Shown: positions 1 to 6,338 of the stretch, in pieces
Layout: each line of letters opens with the position of its first letter
Numbering within the stretch: the stretch's first letter is position 1
Assembly: GCA_023393095.1 (NCBI GenBank)
Contig: JAEWMT010000007.1
Span: 1-11,702, forward strand
Length of the DNA stretch: 11,702 nt
Origin: Bacillota bacterium
GTDB lineage: Bacteria > Bacillota > Clostridia > Lachnospirales > Lachnospiraceae
Direction: 5' to 3'
The notes under the pieces: model-generated
Databases searched by the model: none
Seen by the model: the letters and a program-made list of their open reading frames with translations, nothing else
What the model was told of the DNA's origin: nothing
Made by a program: the position numbers and the translations under genes

Positions 1-156
1 GAGGTTGCGACCGGTGAAATCTGAGTATGACCAAAGATTGGATTTAATTTTTTCCAATGACGCTTGATAATCGGCTGGTAGCTTTTTGGATCGTAATTCA
101 AAAGTTTTTAATTCTTTCGTCATATCACTGCCTGTGATTCTTTCCCAAAAATCCAT
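1..156 (-). CDS. DUF1048 family protein, N-terminal 52 residues (cut by window start)
   Basis: Reading the minus strand from the ATG at 156-154 gives 52 residues beginning MDFWERITGSDMTKELKTF and running off the window edge in frame. The opening and the later NLWSYSDFTGRNL stretch match, from memory, DUF1048 proteins, which are small soluble helical proteins of unknown function usually encoded directly after a PadR regulator. The start overlaps the padR stop as TAATG, so translation is probably coupled. An AAAGGAGAG ribosome site (171-163) lies inside the end of padR. A typical member has roughly 110 residues, so about half is visible. Cotranscription with padR is inferred. No biochemical role can be assigned. 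Confidence 0.85.
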   Translation of the reverse strand, partial: MDFWERITGSDMTKELKTFELRSKKLPADYQASLEKIKSNLWSYSDFTGRNL

Positions 157-479
157 TATATTCTCTCCTTTAACTCGTTAATTTTTGATGATACAAATTC
201 CCATTTTTCCCAGAACTTTTGCAACTCCTCCTGCCCCGCATCATTAAGTGCAAAAAACTTTCGCGGCGGCCCCATTTCTGAGGGCTTCTTGGTGATATCG
301 ACCAATTTGTTTTTTTCAAGACGGATCAGAATCGTGTACACTGTTCCCTCTACCACATCGGCAAAGCCTAAAGTATTGAGACTGCGGGTGATCTCATAAC
401 CGTAGGTATCACCCCGGCTGATGATTTCAAGGACGCAGCCCTCCAACACGCCTTTCAGCATTTCAGTTAAATTATCCAT
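156..479 (-). CDS. PadR family transcriptional regulator
   Basis: A 107-residue winged-helix repressor of the PadR family. Visible hallmarks are the first helices with the GYEI motif (residues 27-30), the recognition-helix stretch EGTVYTILIRLEKNKLV (44-60), and the wing GPPRKFFALNDAGQEEL (70-86), followed by a short C-terminal helix typical of the compact PadR-s2 subgroup that dimerises. The start is set at the ATG at 479-477, because AGGAGGTGA (493-485) lies 8 bases upstream. A longer reading from GTG at 488 would begin inside that ribosome site. The gene is followed with a one-base overlap by a DUF1048 gene. Family members usually repress their own operon and respond to small hydrophobic compounds or cell-envelope stress. 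The ligand here is unknown. Confidence 0.92.
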   Translation of the reverse strand: MDNLTEMLKGVLEGCVLEIISRGDTYGYEITRSLNTLGFADVVEGTVYTILIRLEKNKLVDITKKPSEMGPPRKFFALNDAGQEELQKFWEKWEFVSSKINELKERI

Positions 480-504
480 GGCAATCACCTCCTATTCAGT
501 ATTA

Positions 505-539
505 CTTACTACCGGTATATAGTAACACGCAGTAGTAAG
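505..539. promoter_or_regulatory. Putative PadR operator (nested inverted repeats)
   Basis: Two nested dyads are visible. CTTACTAC (505-512) pairs with GTAGTAAG (532-539). The inner TACTA (507-511) pairs with TAGTA (520-524) around an 8-base centre. They cover the -10 box and spacer of the padR promoter, the position expected for autorepression by a PadR dimer. Binding by PadR is inferred from position and symmetry only. Confidence 0.5.
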
Positions 540-547
540 AATGTCAA
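519..547 (-). promoter_or_regulatory. sigma-A promoter of padR-DUF1048
   Basis: On the minus strand, TTGACA (547-542) and TACTAT (524-519) are separated by exactly 17 bases and lie about 40 bases upstream of the padR start. The -35 box is a full consensus match. The -10 box overlaps the putative PadR operator. Confidence 0.75.
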
Positions 548-592
548 TAGGAATCATATAAATTATAAATGCTGTGTTAAGCGGATAACGAA

Positions 593-612
593 AATCGAAA
601 AAACGTTCGATT
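593..612. promoter_or_regulatory. Inverted repeat upstream of methyltransferase promoter, candidate autoregulatory operator
   Basis: AATCGAA (593-599) and TTCGATT (606-612) form a perfect 7-bp inverted repeat with a 6-base centre, ending 5 bases before the -35 box of the methyltransferase promoter. The downstream protein begins with an XRE-type helix-turn-helix domain. Some cytosine methyltransferases with N-terminal DNA-binding extensions (the M.SsoII type) repress their own gene by binding an inverted repeat, so the same may happen here. This is inference. Confidence 0.45.
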
Positions 613-617
613 AAATA

Positions 618-646
618 TTTACAGAACCATGATTATGTGTTAATAT
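618..646 (+). promoter_or_regulatory. Sigma-A promoter of the methyltransferase gene
   Basis: TTTACA (618-623) and TAATAT (641-646) are spaced by 17 bases. The -10 box ends 28 bases before the ATG, giving a short leader that contains the GGAGGG ribosome site at 664-669. Confidence 0.7.
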
Positions 647-674
647 ATTTTCATAACATCTGCGGAGGGTTATT

Positions 675-1970
675 ATGAATAATATAATTGACAAAGAGAA
701 AGTCCATCGAATAATGAAAGCTCAAAACATTGGCACTCAACAGGAATTGGCGAGCAGGATGGGAATCACCAAAAACCAAATTTCAGTGTTACTTTCACCT
801 AAAGCAAATCCATTTAAGAGTAATTTTGTCAAGCTCTGTTCTGTACTTAATGTCGAGCCCGCGGAACTTTTACAAAAGCAACAAGATAAGGAAACAGAAA
901 TATTAAGGGACAATACGCAGATTATGGAAAGCTCTTATGTAGATATACGTACTGTGGTTGCAAAACGTCCATATAATTCTGTGGAATTATTTGCTGGAGC
1001 AGGGGGTCTGGCTTTAGGATTAGAAAAAGCAGGCTTTCAGGAACAAGCATTGGTAGAAATTGATAAATATGCTGCGGATACGTTAAGAAAGAATCGTCCT
1101 AAGTGGAATGTTATTGAAGACGATATTATTAAAGTTGCTAGTAAAGGAATAAGAAACTACATACCAGAAGGAATAGAGATAGATTTTGTATCGGGAGGAT
1201 ATCCCTGCCAAGCATTTAGCTATGCCGGACGTAAGTTGGGTTTAGAGGATGTCAGGGGTACCATGTTCTACTATTTTGCACAAATTATTGGTGAATTAAA
1301 TCCCAAAGTATTTCTTGCTGAAAATGTAAAGGGATTAACAACACATGAGAATGGACAAACCTTGCAGACAATGATAGATATTTATGAGGATCTAGGATAT
1401 ACAGTTACAACGAATATTGTAAGAGCAGTTGATTACAATGTTGCGCAAAAAAGGGAACGGGTTATTATAGTAGGAGTACGAAATGATATTGACATAACAT
1501 ATAGATTACCTAGACCGTTTGATTATAAGCCTGTATTAAGAGATGTATTAAAGGATGTTCCCCCCTCTATCGGAGAAAAGTATCCTGAGAAGAAACGCAA
1601 GGTATTAGAGAAAGTTCCTGCCGGTGGCTATTGGAGAGATCTACCGGAAGAAATTGCAAAAGAATATATGGGAAAGAGCTATTATTCGGGCGGTGGAAGA
1701 ACTGGCATGGCGCGTAGAATATCTTGGGATGAACAATGTTTAACATTAACATGCAGTCCGGCTCAAAAACAAACTGAACGGTGCCATCCTGATGAAACAA
1801 GACCCTTTACAGTAAGAGAATATGCAAGAATTCAAAGCTTTCCTGACGATTGGGAATTTACAGGTTCCATGGGTCAGCAGTATAAACAAATTGGAAATGC
1901 TGTTCCCGTTGAATTAGCTAAGGCAGTAGGGCTATCTATAATTGATCTATTAAATAAAGCAGAGGATTAA
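675..1970 (+). CDS. DNA (cytosine-5) methyltransferase with N-terminal XRE domain (type II RM)
   Basis: A 431-residue protein that transfers a methyl group from S-adenosylmethionine to C5 of cytosine, protecting host DNA from the partner nuclease. Residues about 5-68 form an XRE/Cro-like helix-turn-helix (TQQELASRMG turn ITKNQISVLLS). The methyltransferase motifs follow in standard order: I, ELFAGAGGLALG (104-115); IV, GGYPCQAFS (174-182) with catalytic Cys178; VI, ENV (216-218); VIII, QKRERVIIVG (258-267); a target-recognition region around 270-350; IX, RPFTVREYARIQSFPDDW (376-393); X, YKQIGNAVP (403-411). All key residues are present, so it should be active. GGAGGG lies 5 bases before the ATG. 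The C-terminal part resembles, from memory, methyltransferases of GGNCC/GGWCC systems, which is unverified. Its stop overlaps that of the convergent endonuclease gene. Confidence 0.95.
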   Translation: MNNIIDKEKVHRIMKAQNIGTQQELASRMGITKNQISVLLSPKANPFKSNFVKLCSVLNVEPAELLQKQQDKETEILRDNTQIMESSYVDIRTVVAKRPYNSVELFAGAGGLALGLEKAGFQEQALVEIDKYAADTLRKNRPKWNVIEDDIIKVASKGIRNYIPEGIEIDFVSGGYPCQAFSYAGRKLGLEDVRGTMFYYFAQIIGELNPKVFLAENVKGLTTHENGQTLQTMIDIYEDLGYTVTTNIVRAVDYNVAQKRERVIIVGVRNDIDITYRLPRPFDYKPVLRDVLKDVPPSIGEKYPEKKRKVLEKVPAGGYWRDLPEEIAKEYMGKSYYSGGGRTGMARRISWDEQCLTLTCSPAQKQTERCHPDETRPFTVREYARIQSFPDDWEFTGSMGQQYKQIGNAVPVELAKAVGLSIIDLLNKAED

Positions 1971-1992
1971 TCCTCTGCATTTTCTATTTCTT
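1956..1992. terminator. Bidirectional intrinsic terminator containing both RM stop codons
   Basis: GCAGAGGATTAATCCTCTGC at 1959-1978 is a perfect palindrome, which can fold as an 8-bp stem with a TTAA loop. On the plus strand it is followed by a T-rich run (ATTTTCTATTTCTT). On the minus strand it is followed by TTTATTTAAT. The methyltransferase stop (1968-1970) and the endonuclease stop (1969-1967, read on the minus strand) both lie at its centre. It probably ends both convergent transcripts. Confidence 0.7.
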
Positions 1993-2842
1993 GAGCCAAT
2001 TCGGTAATTACTTGTTCAAGCATATCGCGACCATCATATTCTGTAGCTACTTCATCTATTGCTGCAATAAGTTCATTATAAAAATTCAAATCACCAGTTA
2101 ATCGATACCAGAAATCTTGTCCAATATAAATGGGATATTCCCTTTGGATTCTTTTATAGTGAGTACTAAGGTCTGTTGCTTCGCCATAGAAAACACCCAC
2201 TACTAAATCGTTAAATCCGATATTCAGATTATTAGTTCGAGCAAGATTTCTTACTCCCGAAAAGTGATCTATGATGGTTTTTACGTCATCCTTATTAATT
2301 GTATTTGGCCCAGCTTTGATCTGACAGTACTTCCTTCTGCCATCAACAAAATCGATAAATTCTATATCAATTCCAGAAGTTGTTGAGGCATAGCCGGATA
2401 AAATATCACTGCAAAATTTCTGAAGACTTGTCCCAAAAGTTGTATTGATTGAAGTCCCTAAAGCTCGGGCGTAAACCAAAGCGGTGGCCTTACTCCTTGC
2501 GGAACTGTCACCTAATAGAAAGTTGGCTTTGTAATTATCAAGAAGTGGATTGAGATTAAATGCATTAAGGTGCTTTAGTTTTAAAGTGTTTTTTCTGTGG
2601 TTTTCAGCAATCTCATCCCTGAAAAACGTCTTCCATTTTAAAATAATCTCAGCTTTGTGTTTTCTGGTAACTATAATATCATCTAGTGCATCTTTGCCAA
2701 GGCGTTGGAAAAGACCATATTCTGATTCGTTGAGCCCGAGAGCATTATAATTACTATTCTCAAGTACAAGATTGGCTTGAGCTTCGAATTCAGAATAGGA
2801 TATTTTATTGTTCATATATTGCTCTAAACTTGTGTTTGACAT
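1967..2842 (-). CDS. Type II restriction endonuclease, PD-(D/E)XK-like (PmeII-like by eye)
   Basis: A 291-residue protein convergent with the cytosine methyltransferase, the position expected of its cognate nuclease. The central part contains FGTSLQKFCSDIL (136-148), then SGIDIEF (156-162) and KYCQIKAGPN (171-180). Asp159 (or Glu161) followed by Gln174-x-Lys176 fits the metal-binding PD-(D/E)XK core. The IDxEF...IKxGPN pattern and the later GQDFWYRLTGD stretch (241-251) recall PmeII-family endonucleases, recognised from memory only. The N-terminal 100 residues are helical and charged and match nothing I know. AAGAGG (2854-2849) lies 6 bases before the ATG. The target sequence is unknown but should match that of the methyltransferase. 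No frameshift or internal stop is seen, so the module looks intact. Confidence 0.78.
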   Translation of the reverse strand: MSNTSLEQYMNNKISYSEFEAQANLVLENSNYNALGLNESEYGLFQRLGKDALDDIIVTRKHKAEIILKWKTFFRDEIAENHRKNTLKLKHLNAFNLNPLLDNYKANFLLGDSSARSKATALVYARALGTSINTTFGTSLQKFCSDILSGYASTTSGIDIEFIDFVDGRRKYCQIKAGPNTINKDDVKTIIDHFSGVRNLARTNNLNIGFNDLVVGVFYGEATDLSTHYKRIQREYPIYIGQDFWYRLTGDLNFYNELIAAIDEVATEYDGRDMLEQVITELAQEIENAED

Positions 2843-2899
2843 CAGACACCTCTTGAAAGATAGGGATTATTGGCATGGAACGAATTTTTTATGCGTATT

Positions 2900-2928
2900 A
2901 GTTTAGCACATAAAAAGTTTGGTGTCCA
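2900..2928 (-). promoter_or_regulatory. Candidate promoter of the restriction endonuclease gene
   Basis: On the minus strand, TGGACA (2928-2923) and TAAACT (2905-2900) are 17 bases apart, with a TGC extended -10 just before the second box. The -10 box lies 57 bases upstream of the endonuclease start. The -10 match is weak, which would suit modest nuclease expression. Confidence 0.45.
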
Positions 2929-3020
2929 GAAATTTGCTGATACATTTACATCCACATATTGCACCTTAAACTGTCCTGCCATACAAACGATAATTGGAGT
3001 TTAAAAATTCTTATGTTTCT

Positions 3021-3099
3021 AAAGTGACCAGATGAAACAAAATGATCATATAATGAAACAAAATGATAAAATGAGCCCTGTACAGTAAAAAAGTGACCA
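3021..3099. repeat. Upstream cluster of phased ATGA repeats, possible distal operator
   Basis: ATGAAACAAAATGAT occurs exactly twice, at 3032-3046 and 3053-3067, with a period of 21 bp (two helical turns). ATGA recurs at 3032, 3042, 3053, 3063 and 3071. The cluster is flanked by two copies of AAAGTGACCA (3021-3030 and 3090-3099). The core GATGAAACAAA recurs as GATCAAACAAA at 3158-3168, just after the -10 box of the operon promoter. This suggests the same protein binds both places, perhaps with DNA looping. Binding is inferred. Confidence 0.5.
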
Positions 3100-3126
3100 A
3101 AAGATTGCTGAAAAAACAAAATAAAG

Positions 3127-3155
3127 TTGACAATAGTAACAATTAATAGTATAAT
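3127..3155 (+). promoter_or_regulatory. Consensus sigma-A promoter of the carbohydrate operon
   Basis: TTGACA (3127-3132) and TATAAT (3150-3155) are both perfect matches and are spaced by exactly 17 bases. Transcription should start near 3162, giving a leader of about 80 bases. So strong a core promoter implies tight control by a repressor, and repeated motifs begin right after the -10 box. Confidence 0.88.
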
Positions 3156-3156
3156 C

Positions 3157-3223
3157 AGATCAAACAAAGATCAAAAGGTATCATAAATGTATCACAAAGA
3201 ATCATAATGTTTCATATCGATCA
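3157..3223. promoter_or_regulatory. Helically phased TCA array, probable DeoR-type operator
   Basis: TCA triplets occur at 3160, 3171, 3181, 3192, 3202, 3212 and 3221, with intervals of 11, 10, 11, 10, 10 and 9 bp. Five of the first six lie in an ATCA context, as does the last. The first two units, AGATCAAACAA (3157-3167) and AGATCAAAAGG (3168-3178), are tandem 11-mers close to the WRAYCAADARD direct repeats described for the DeoR-family repressor IolR. The array covers the transcription start and ends 9 bases before the GGAGG of the first gene, an ideal repressor position. The DeoR-family gene downstream at 10410 is the likely partner. Confidence 0.6.
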
Positions 3224-3243
3224 AAATAACTGGAGGTAATGAT

Positions 3244-4746
3244 ATGTCAAGTTTCTCATTAGGTATTGATATTGGAACCACATCGGTAAAGGTAGTTTTG
3301 GTTTCATCCGAAGGGTATATCGTAGATGAGACCAGCTCAACCCATGATTTATTATCAATTCATCCAAACTGGGCAGAGGAAGATGCAACCATTTGGTGGG
3401 ATAATGTAATCAAATCAGTAAAGCAATTGACGGAAAGAAATCAAGCGTGTATGGCAGATCTTAAATGTATCGGCTGTAGTGGTATGGTACCTGCAATTGT
3501 TATGTTGGATGAGGAGAATCACCCGGTCAGGAATACCATCCAGCAAAATGATGCAAGAGCCATATCTCAAATTGAGAAAATTAAAGGGATATTAGATCAA
3601 GAGAGGCTGTACGAGAAAACAGGTGGCACAACAAATCAACAGCATATTTTGCCCAGACTTTTGTGGGTAAAGGAAAATGAACCTGAGGTTTTTAACAAAA
3701 CAAAAACCGTAATGGGTTCCTATGATTACATAGCCTTTAAGCTAACGGGCGTGAAATCCATCGAAATGAATTGGGCAATTGAAAGTGGTGCCTATGATAT
3801 TCGATCGAATAAATGGTTGGAAGATGATTTAAAGCAATTTGGAATTGATATAAAACTATTCCCGCAGGTAAACCCATCCATGAAAGTAATTGGTGAAACA
3901 AAAGAGGAAATAGAAGAATTAATGGGGATACCAGCAGGAGTACCGGTTATTGCAGGTGGTGCAGATCATGTAGCGTCAACTTTAGCGGCAGGGATTACCC
4001 AACGTGGAGATTTACTCATCAAGTTTGGCGGAGCTGGTGATATTCTATATTGCGTTGATGAAATAAAGACAAGCAGGCAGCTGTTCTTTGACTATCACAT
4101 CGTTCCTGATAAGTATTTGCTAAATGGATGCATGGCTGCAAGCGGCTCACTGGTAAAGTGGTTTGTTAAGGATATCCTAGATTCAGAATCTTCAACAATA
4201 TATAAAGAATTAGACCAAGAGGCAATGAAGGTACCGGCTGCATCGGAGGGGCTTGTGATTTTACCTTATTTTCTAGGTGAGAAAACTCCTATCTTTGATC
4301 CCAATGCCCGGGGAGTCATGTTTGGCTTGACCTTAGCTCATACCAGAGGACATATATTCAGAGCGATATTAGAGGCGGTTATTTACGGTTTCCGTCACCA
4401 TGTTGAAGTACTGAAAGAAATGGGATATGAGCCGAATAGAATTATGGCAACCAATGGAGGAGCAAAAAGTAAGTTCTGGTGTCAGATAGCAGCAGATGTC
4501 TTAGGTACGACAATCTGTTCCTATCCGTCTCATCCCGGGTCGGCACTGGGCGTTGCGTTTCTTGCGGGAAAAAGTGCAGGCGTTTTTAAGGAATGGGATG
4601 AAATAAGGAAGTTCTTAACGGATTATCATATTTATGAACCTAATAAGAGGGAAGTAGAAATCTATAACAGATCTTATAAAATATACAGAGATTTATATAA
4701 GGAATTAACAACACCCTTTCATGATGTTCAAAATTTATACCAATAA
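3244..4746 (+). CDS. FGGY-family carbohydrate kinase (xylulokinase-like)
   Basis: A 500-residue cytosolic kinase that transfers the ATP gamma-phosphate to a sugar or polyol. The N-terminal actin-like domain opens with LGIDIGTTSVKVVLV (phosphate loop, residues 6-20). GGADH (238-242) carries the predicted catalytic base Asp241. The second domain has the FGGAGD loop (261-266), SGSLVKWF (300-307), the FLGEKTP stretch (343-349), and the adenosine motif NGGAKSKFW (404-412). Length matches xylulokinases and relatives, but FGGY substrates cannot be told from motifs, and ribulose, erythritol, fuculose or rhamnulose analogues are alternatives. GGAGG (3232-3236) lies 7 bases before the ATG. It is the first gene of the operon and is directly exposed to the operator array. 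The ribosome site of the next gene overlaps its stop codon. Confidence 0.93.
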   Translation: MSSFSLGIDIGTTSVKVVLVSSEGYIVDETSSTHDLLSIHPNWAEEDATIWWDNVIKSVKQLTERNQACMADLKCIGCSGMVPAIVMLDEENHPVRNTIQQNDARAISQIEKIKGILDQERLYEKTGGTTNQQHILPRLLWVKENEPEVFNKTKTVMGSYDYIAFKLTGVKSIEMNWAIESGAYDIRSNKWLEDDLKQFGIDIKLFPQVNPSMKVIGETKEEIEELMGIPAGVPVIAGGADHVASTLAAGITQRGDLLIKFGGAGDILYCVDEIKTSRQLFFDYHIVPDKYLLNGCMAASGSLVKWFVKDILDSESSTIYKELDQEAMKVPAASEGLVILPYFLGEKTPIFDPNARGVMFGLTLAHTRGHIFRAILEAVIYGFRHHVEVLKEMGYEPNRIMATNGGAKSKFWCQIAADVLGTTICSYPSHPGSALGVAFLAGKSAGVFKEWDEIRKFLTDYHIYEPNKREVEIYNRSYKIYRDLYKELTTPFHDVQNLYQ

Positions 4747-4758
4747 GGAGGATACGAA

Positions 4759-5544
4759 ATGAGTACACCAAATGAAGGACAAGTTGCATTTATTACAGGA
4801 GCCGGAGCGGGTATCGGAAGAGCAATTGCTCAAAGAATGGCAGAGTTGGGGGCTACGGTAATTGTAACAGATATCAATCTGGATATGGCGAAGGAGACAG
4901 CATTAGCATTACAGAATCCTACAGGAAGCCAGAAGCATGAAGCATATCAGCTGGATGTTACAAAGAAGGCTAAGGTGCTGGAGGTGATAAGCGTTATCAA
5001 GGAGAAGTATGGAACGATTGATATCTTAGTAAATAATGCCGGAGTTTCTACAATGCAAAGAATCGAAGCGCTGACAGAGGAAGAATGGGATTTCAATTTT
5101 AATGTTAATACTAAGGGATTGTTCTTGGTGACACAGGCAATGCTGCCTTTAATGAAGGAAAAGGGCGGAAGAATGGTGAATACAGCTTCCATGGCAGCCG
5201 TTAAGGCAGCACCATTACTGGCTCATTATACCGCATCGAAGTTTGCCGTTGTGGGATTTACCAAGAGCGCGGCAATCGAATTTGCCCCATATAACATTAC
5301 AGTTAATTGCGTTTGCCCTGGGTTTGTAAAAACCAGTATGCAAGACAGAGAAGTTATCTGGGAAGGGACACTAAGAGGAATGACGCCGGAAGCAGTATCA
5401 GCCTCTTATATTGCTCAGACTCCCTTAGGAAGAATGTGTTTTCCTGAAGATGTAGCAGATGTGGTTGGATTTTTAATATCTCCACAAGCAAAATTCATGA
5501 CCGGAGAGGCGATGAACATAGCTGGCGGAGCAAATATTGTATGA
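4759..5544 (+). CDS. Short-chain dehydrogenase/reductase (SDR), NAD-dependent type
   Basis: A 261-residue classical SDR. The Rossmann dinucleotide motif TGAGAGIG is at residues 13-20, and an acidic Asp38 after strand 2 favours NAD(H) over NADP(H). LDVT (65-68), NNAG (92-95) and Asn115 in NFNVNTKG are in place. The catalytic triad is Ser144, Tyr157 and Lys161 (YTASK). PG at 187-188 and the C-terminal GG are typical. Closest familiar relatives are polyol and sugar dehydrogenases of sorbitol-6-phosphate or glucose dehydrogenase type. In this operon it probably interconverts a polyol and a ketose, or a sugar and its lactone, before or after the kinase step. AAGGAGG (4745-4751) spans the kinase stop, and the gene's own stop overlaps the next start (ATGA), so the three enzymes are tightly coupled. 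Confidence 0.92.
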   Translation: MSTPNEGQVAFITGAGAGIGRAIAQRMAELGATVIVTDINLDMAKETALALQNPTGSQKHEAYQLDVTKKAKVLEVISVIKEKYGTIDILVNNAGVSTMQRIEALTEEEWDFNFNVNTKGLFLVTQAMLPLMKEKGGRMVNTASMAAVKAAPLLAHYTASKFAVVGFTKSAAIEFAPYNITVNCVCPGFVKTSMQDREVIWEGTLRGMTPEAVSASYIAQTPLGRMCFPEDVADVVGFLISPQAKFMTGEAMNIAGGANIV

Positions 5545-6314
5545 TTAACGTCAAAGTAAATGATCATTTCTATGAGGTCGCTTTATTCGTATTTGACAAA
5601 GATGGTCTTATGTTTGAGAGTAAACACTTTTGGATGGAGCTGGCGAAAACCAGGGCAAAACTATTTCTTGAATACATAGAAGAAGCAGACAATGTGCTAG
5701 TTCAAAAATGGCTTACGTTATTAGGGGTTTCGAGCCAGGTTCTAAATCAAGAGATACAGGTTTTGGATGTGAATTCATCGGGAGTGTTGGCTGTTGCATC
5801 GGTACCGGAGGAAATTGCAGTAACCGCTGCTTTCCTAGTGGATCAATGGGGATTTCACTGGACGAAAGCAAGGGAGCTGGCGAAGCTAATATTTGAAGCG
5901 GCAGATCAGCAGTTTGTTTTAAAAGATGCCCTAAAATCAAGAAAGGGTTTCCCTGATATATTAAAAAGAATTCGAAAAACTGGAATTCCCTATGGAATAG
6001 CCACCTCTGATACCTATGATCGGGCTAAGGAATCCTTAAACCTTTTTGATGATTTTCAATATGTTTCATTTGTGGTAACACCTCAAAATGTAAAGCATGG
6101 GAAACCAAATCCGGATATGCTATTTTACATTGCTGAGAAAACCGGAGTCGAGATGAAAAATATCATGATGATTGGAGACTCCTATGTGGATGTTCTGATG
6201 GCTAGTAAAGCTGGAGCGATCGGTATTGGCGTACCGGAAGAAGAGAAGATGAGAATGGAAATGCAACCTTATGCGGCACAAATTGTTAATTATCTAGATG
6301 AGATAATATTCTAA
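5541..6314 (+). CDS. HAD-superfamily hydrolase (phosphatase, subfamily IA-like)
   Basis: A 257-residue predicted phosphomonoesterase. Motif I is FDKDGL with nucleophile Asp19 and acid/base Asp21. Motif II is IATSD (153-157). Motif III Lys188 lies in HGKPNPD. Motif IV is IGDSYVD (211-217) with Mg-binding Asp213 and Asp217. A helical cap of about 120 residues between motifs I and II fits the C1-capped phosphoglycolate phosphatase/beta-phosphoglucomutase group. Motif III in the xGKPxPD form is also typical of that group. Phosphatase activity is more likely than mutase, but this is not proven. The start ATG overlaps the SDR stop by 4 bases, with a GGAG at 5527-5530. A phosphatase in the same operon as a kinase implies a different substrate, clearance of a toxic phosphate ester, or export of a dephosphorylated intermediate. 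Confidence 0.88.
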   Translation: MINVKVNDHFYEVALFVFDKDGLMFESKHFWMELAKTRAKLFLEYIEEADNVLVQKWLTLLGVSSQVLNQEIQVLDVNSSGVLAVASVPEEIAVTAAFLVDQWGFHWTKARELAKLIFEAADQQFVLKDALKSRKGFPDILKRIRKTGIPYGIATSDTYDRAKESLNLFDDFQYVSFVVTPQNVKHGKPNPDMLFYIAEKTGVEMKNIMMIGDSYVDVLMASKAGAIGIGVPEEEKMRMEMQPYAAQIVNYLDEIIF

Positions 6315-6338
6315 ATAATATTGAGGAAGGAGGTGATT

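Larger units (their letters stand above)
2843..3243. other. 401-bp intergenic control region between RM module and sugar operon
   Basis: This gene-free stretch separates divergent transcripts. It holds the endonuclease leader and promoter near 2843-2928. From 2930 to 3020 nothing convincing is seen, only a weak TTAAACT/AGTTTAA inverted repeat at 2966-3004. From 3021 onwards it holds the repeat clusters, promoter and leader of the carbohydrate operon, described separately. A minus-strand open frame at 3167-2946 has no ribosome site and overlaps the promoter, so it is not called. Confidence 0.7.

Noticed and set aside
1567..1800. Minus-strand frame inside the methyltransferase gene
   Set aside because: It lies antisense to a fully supported coding region with all catalytic motifs; composition looks like a shadow frame.
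2946..3167. Minus-strand 73-codon open frame with hydrophobic N-terminus
   Set aside because: It has no ribosome site, it overlaps the operon promoter and repeat cluster, and its hydrophobicity follows from AT-rich sequence.
3021..3223. Possible CRISPR-like or phage attachment repeats
   Set aside because: The units are too short and too close together for CRISPR repeats and spacers, no cas or integrase gene is nearby, and promoter-linked helical phasing fits operators better.
3021..3243. Catabolite-control (CcpA cre) site near the operon promoter
   Set aside because: I looked for a TGWAAnCGnTnnCA-like sequence and found no acceptable match containing the central CG.
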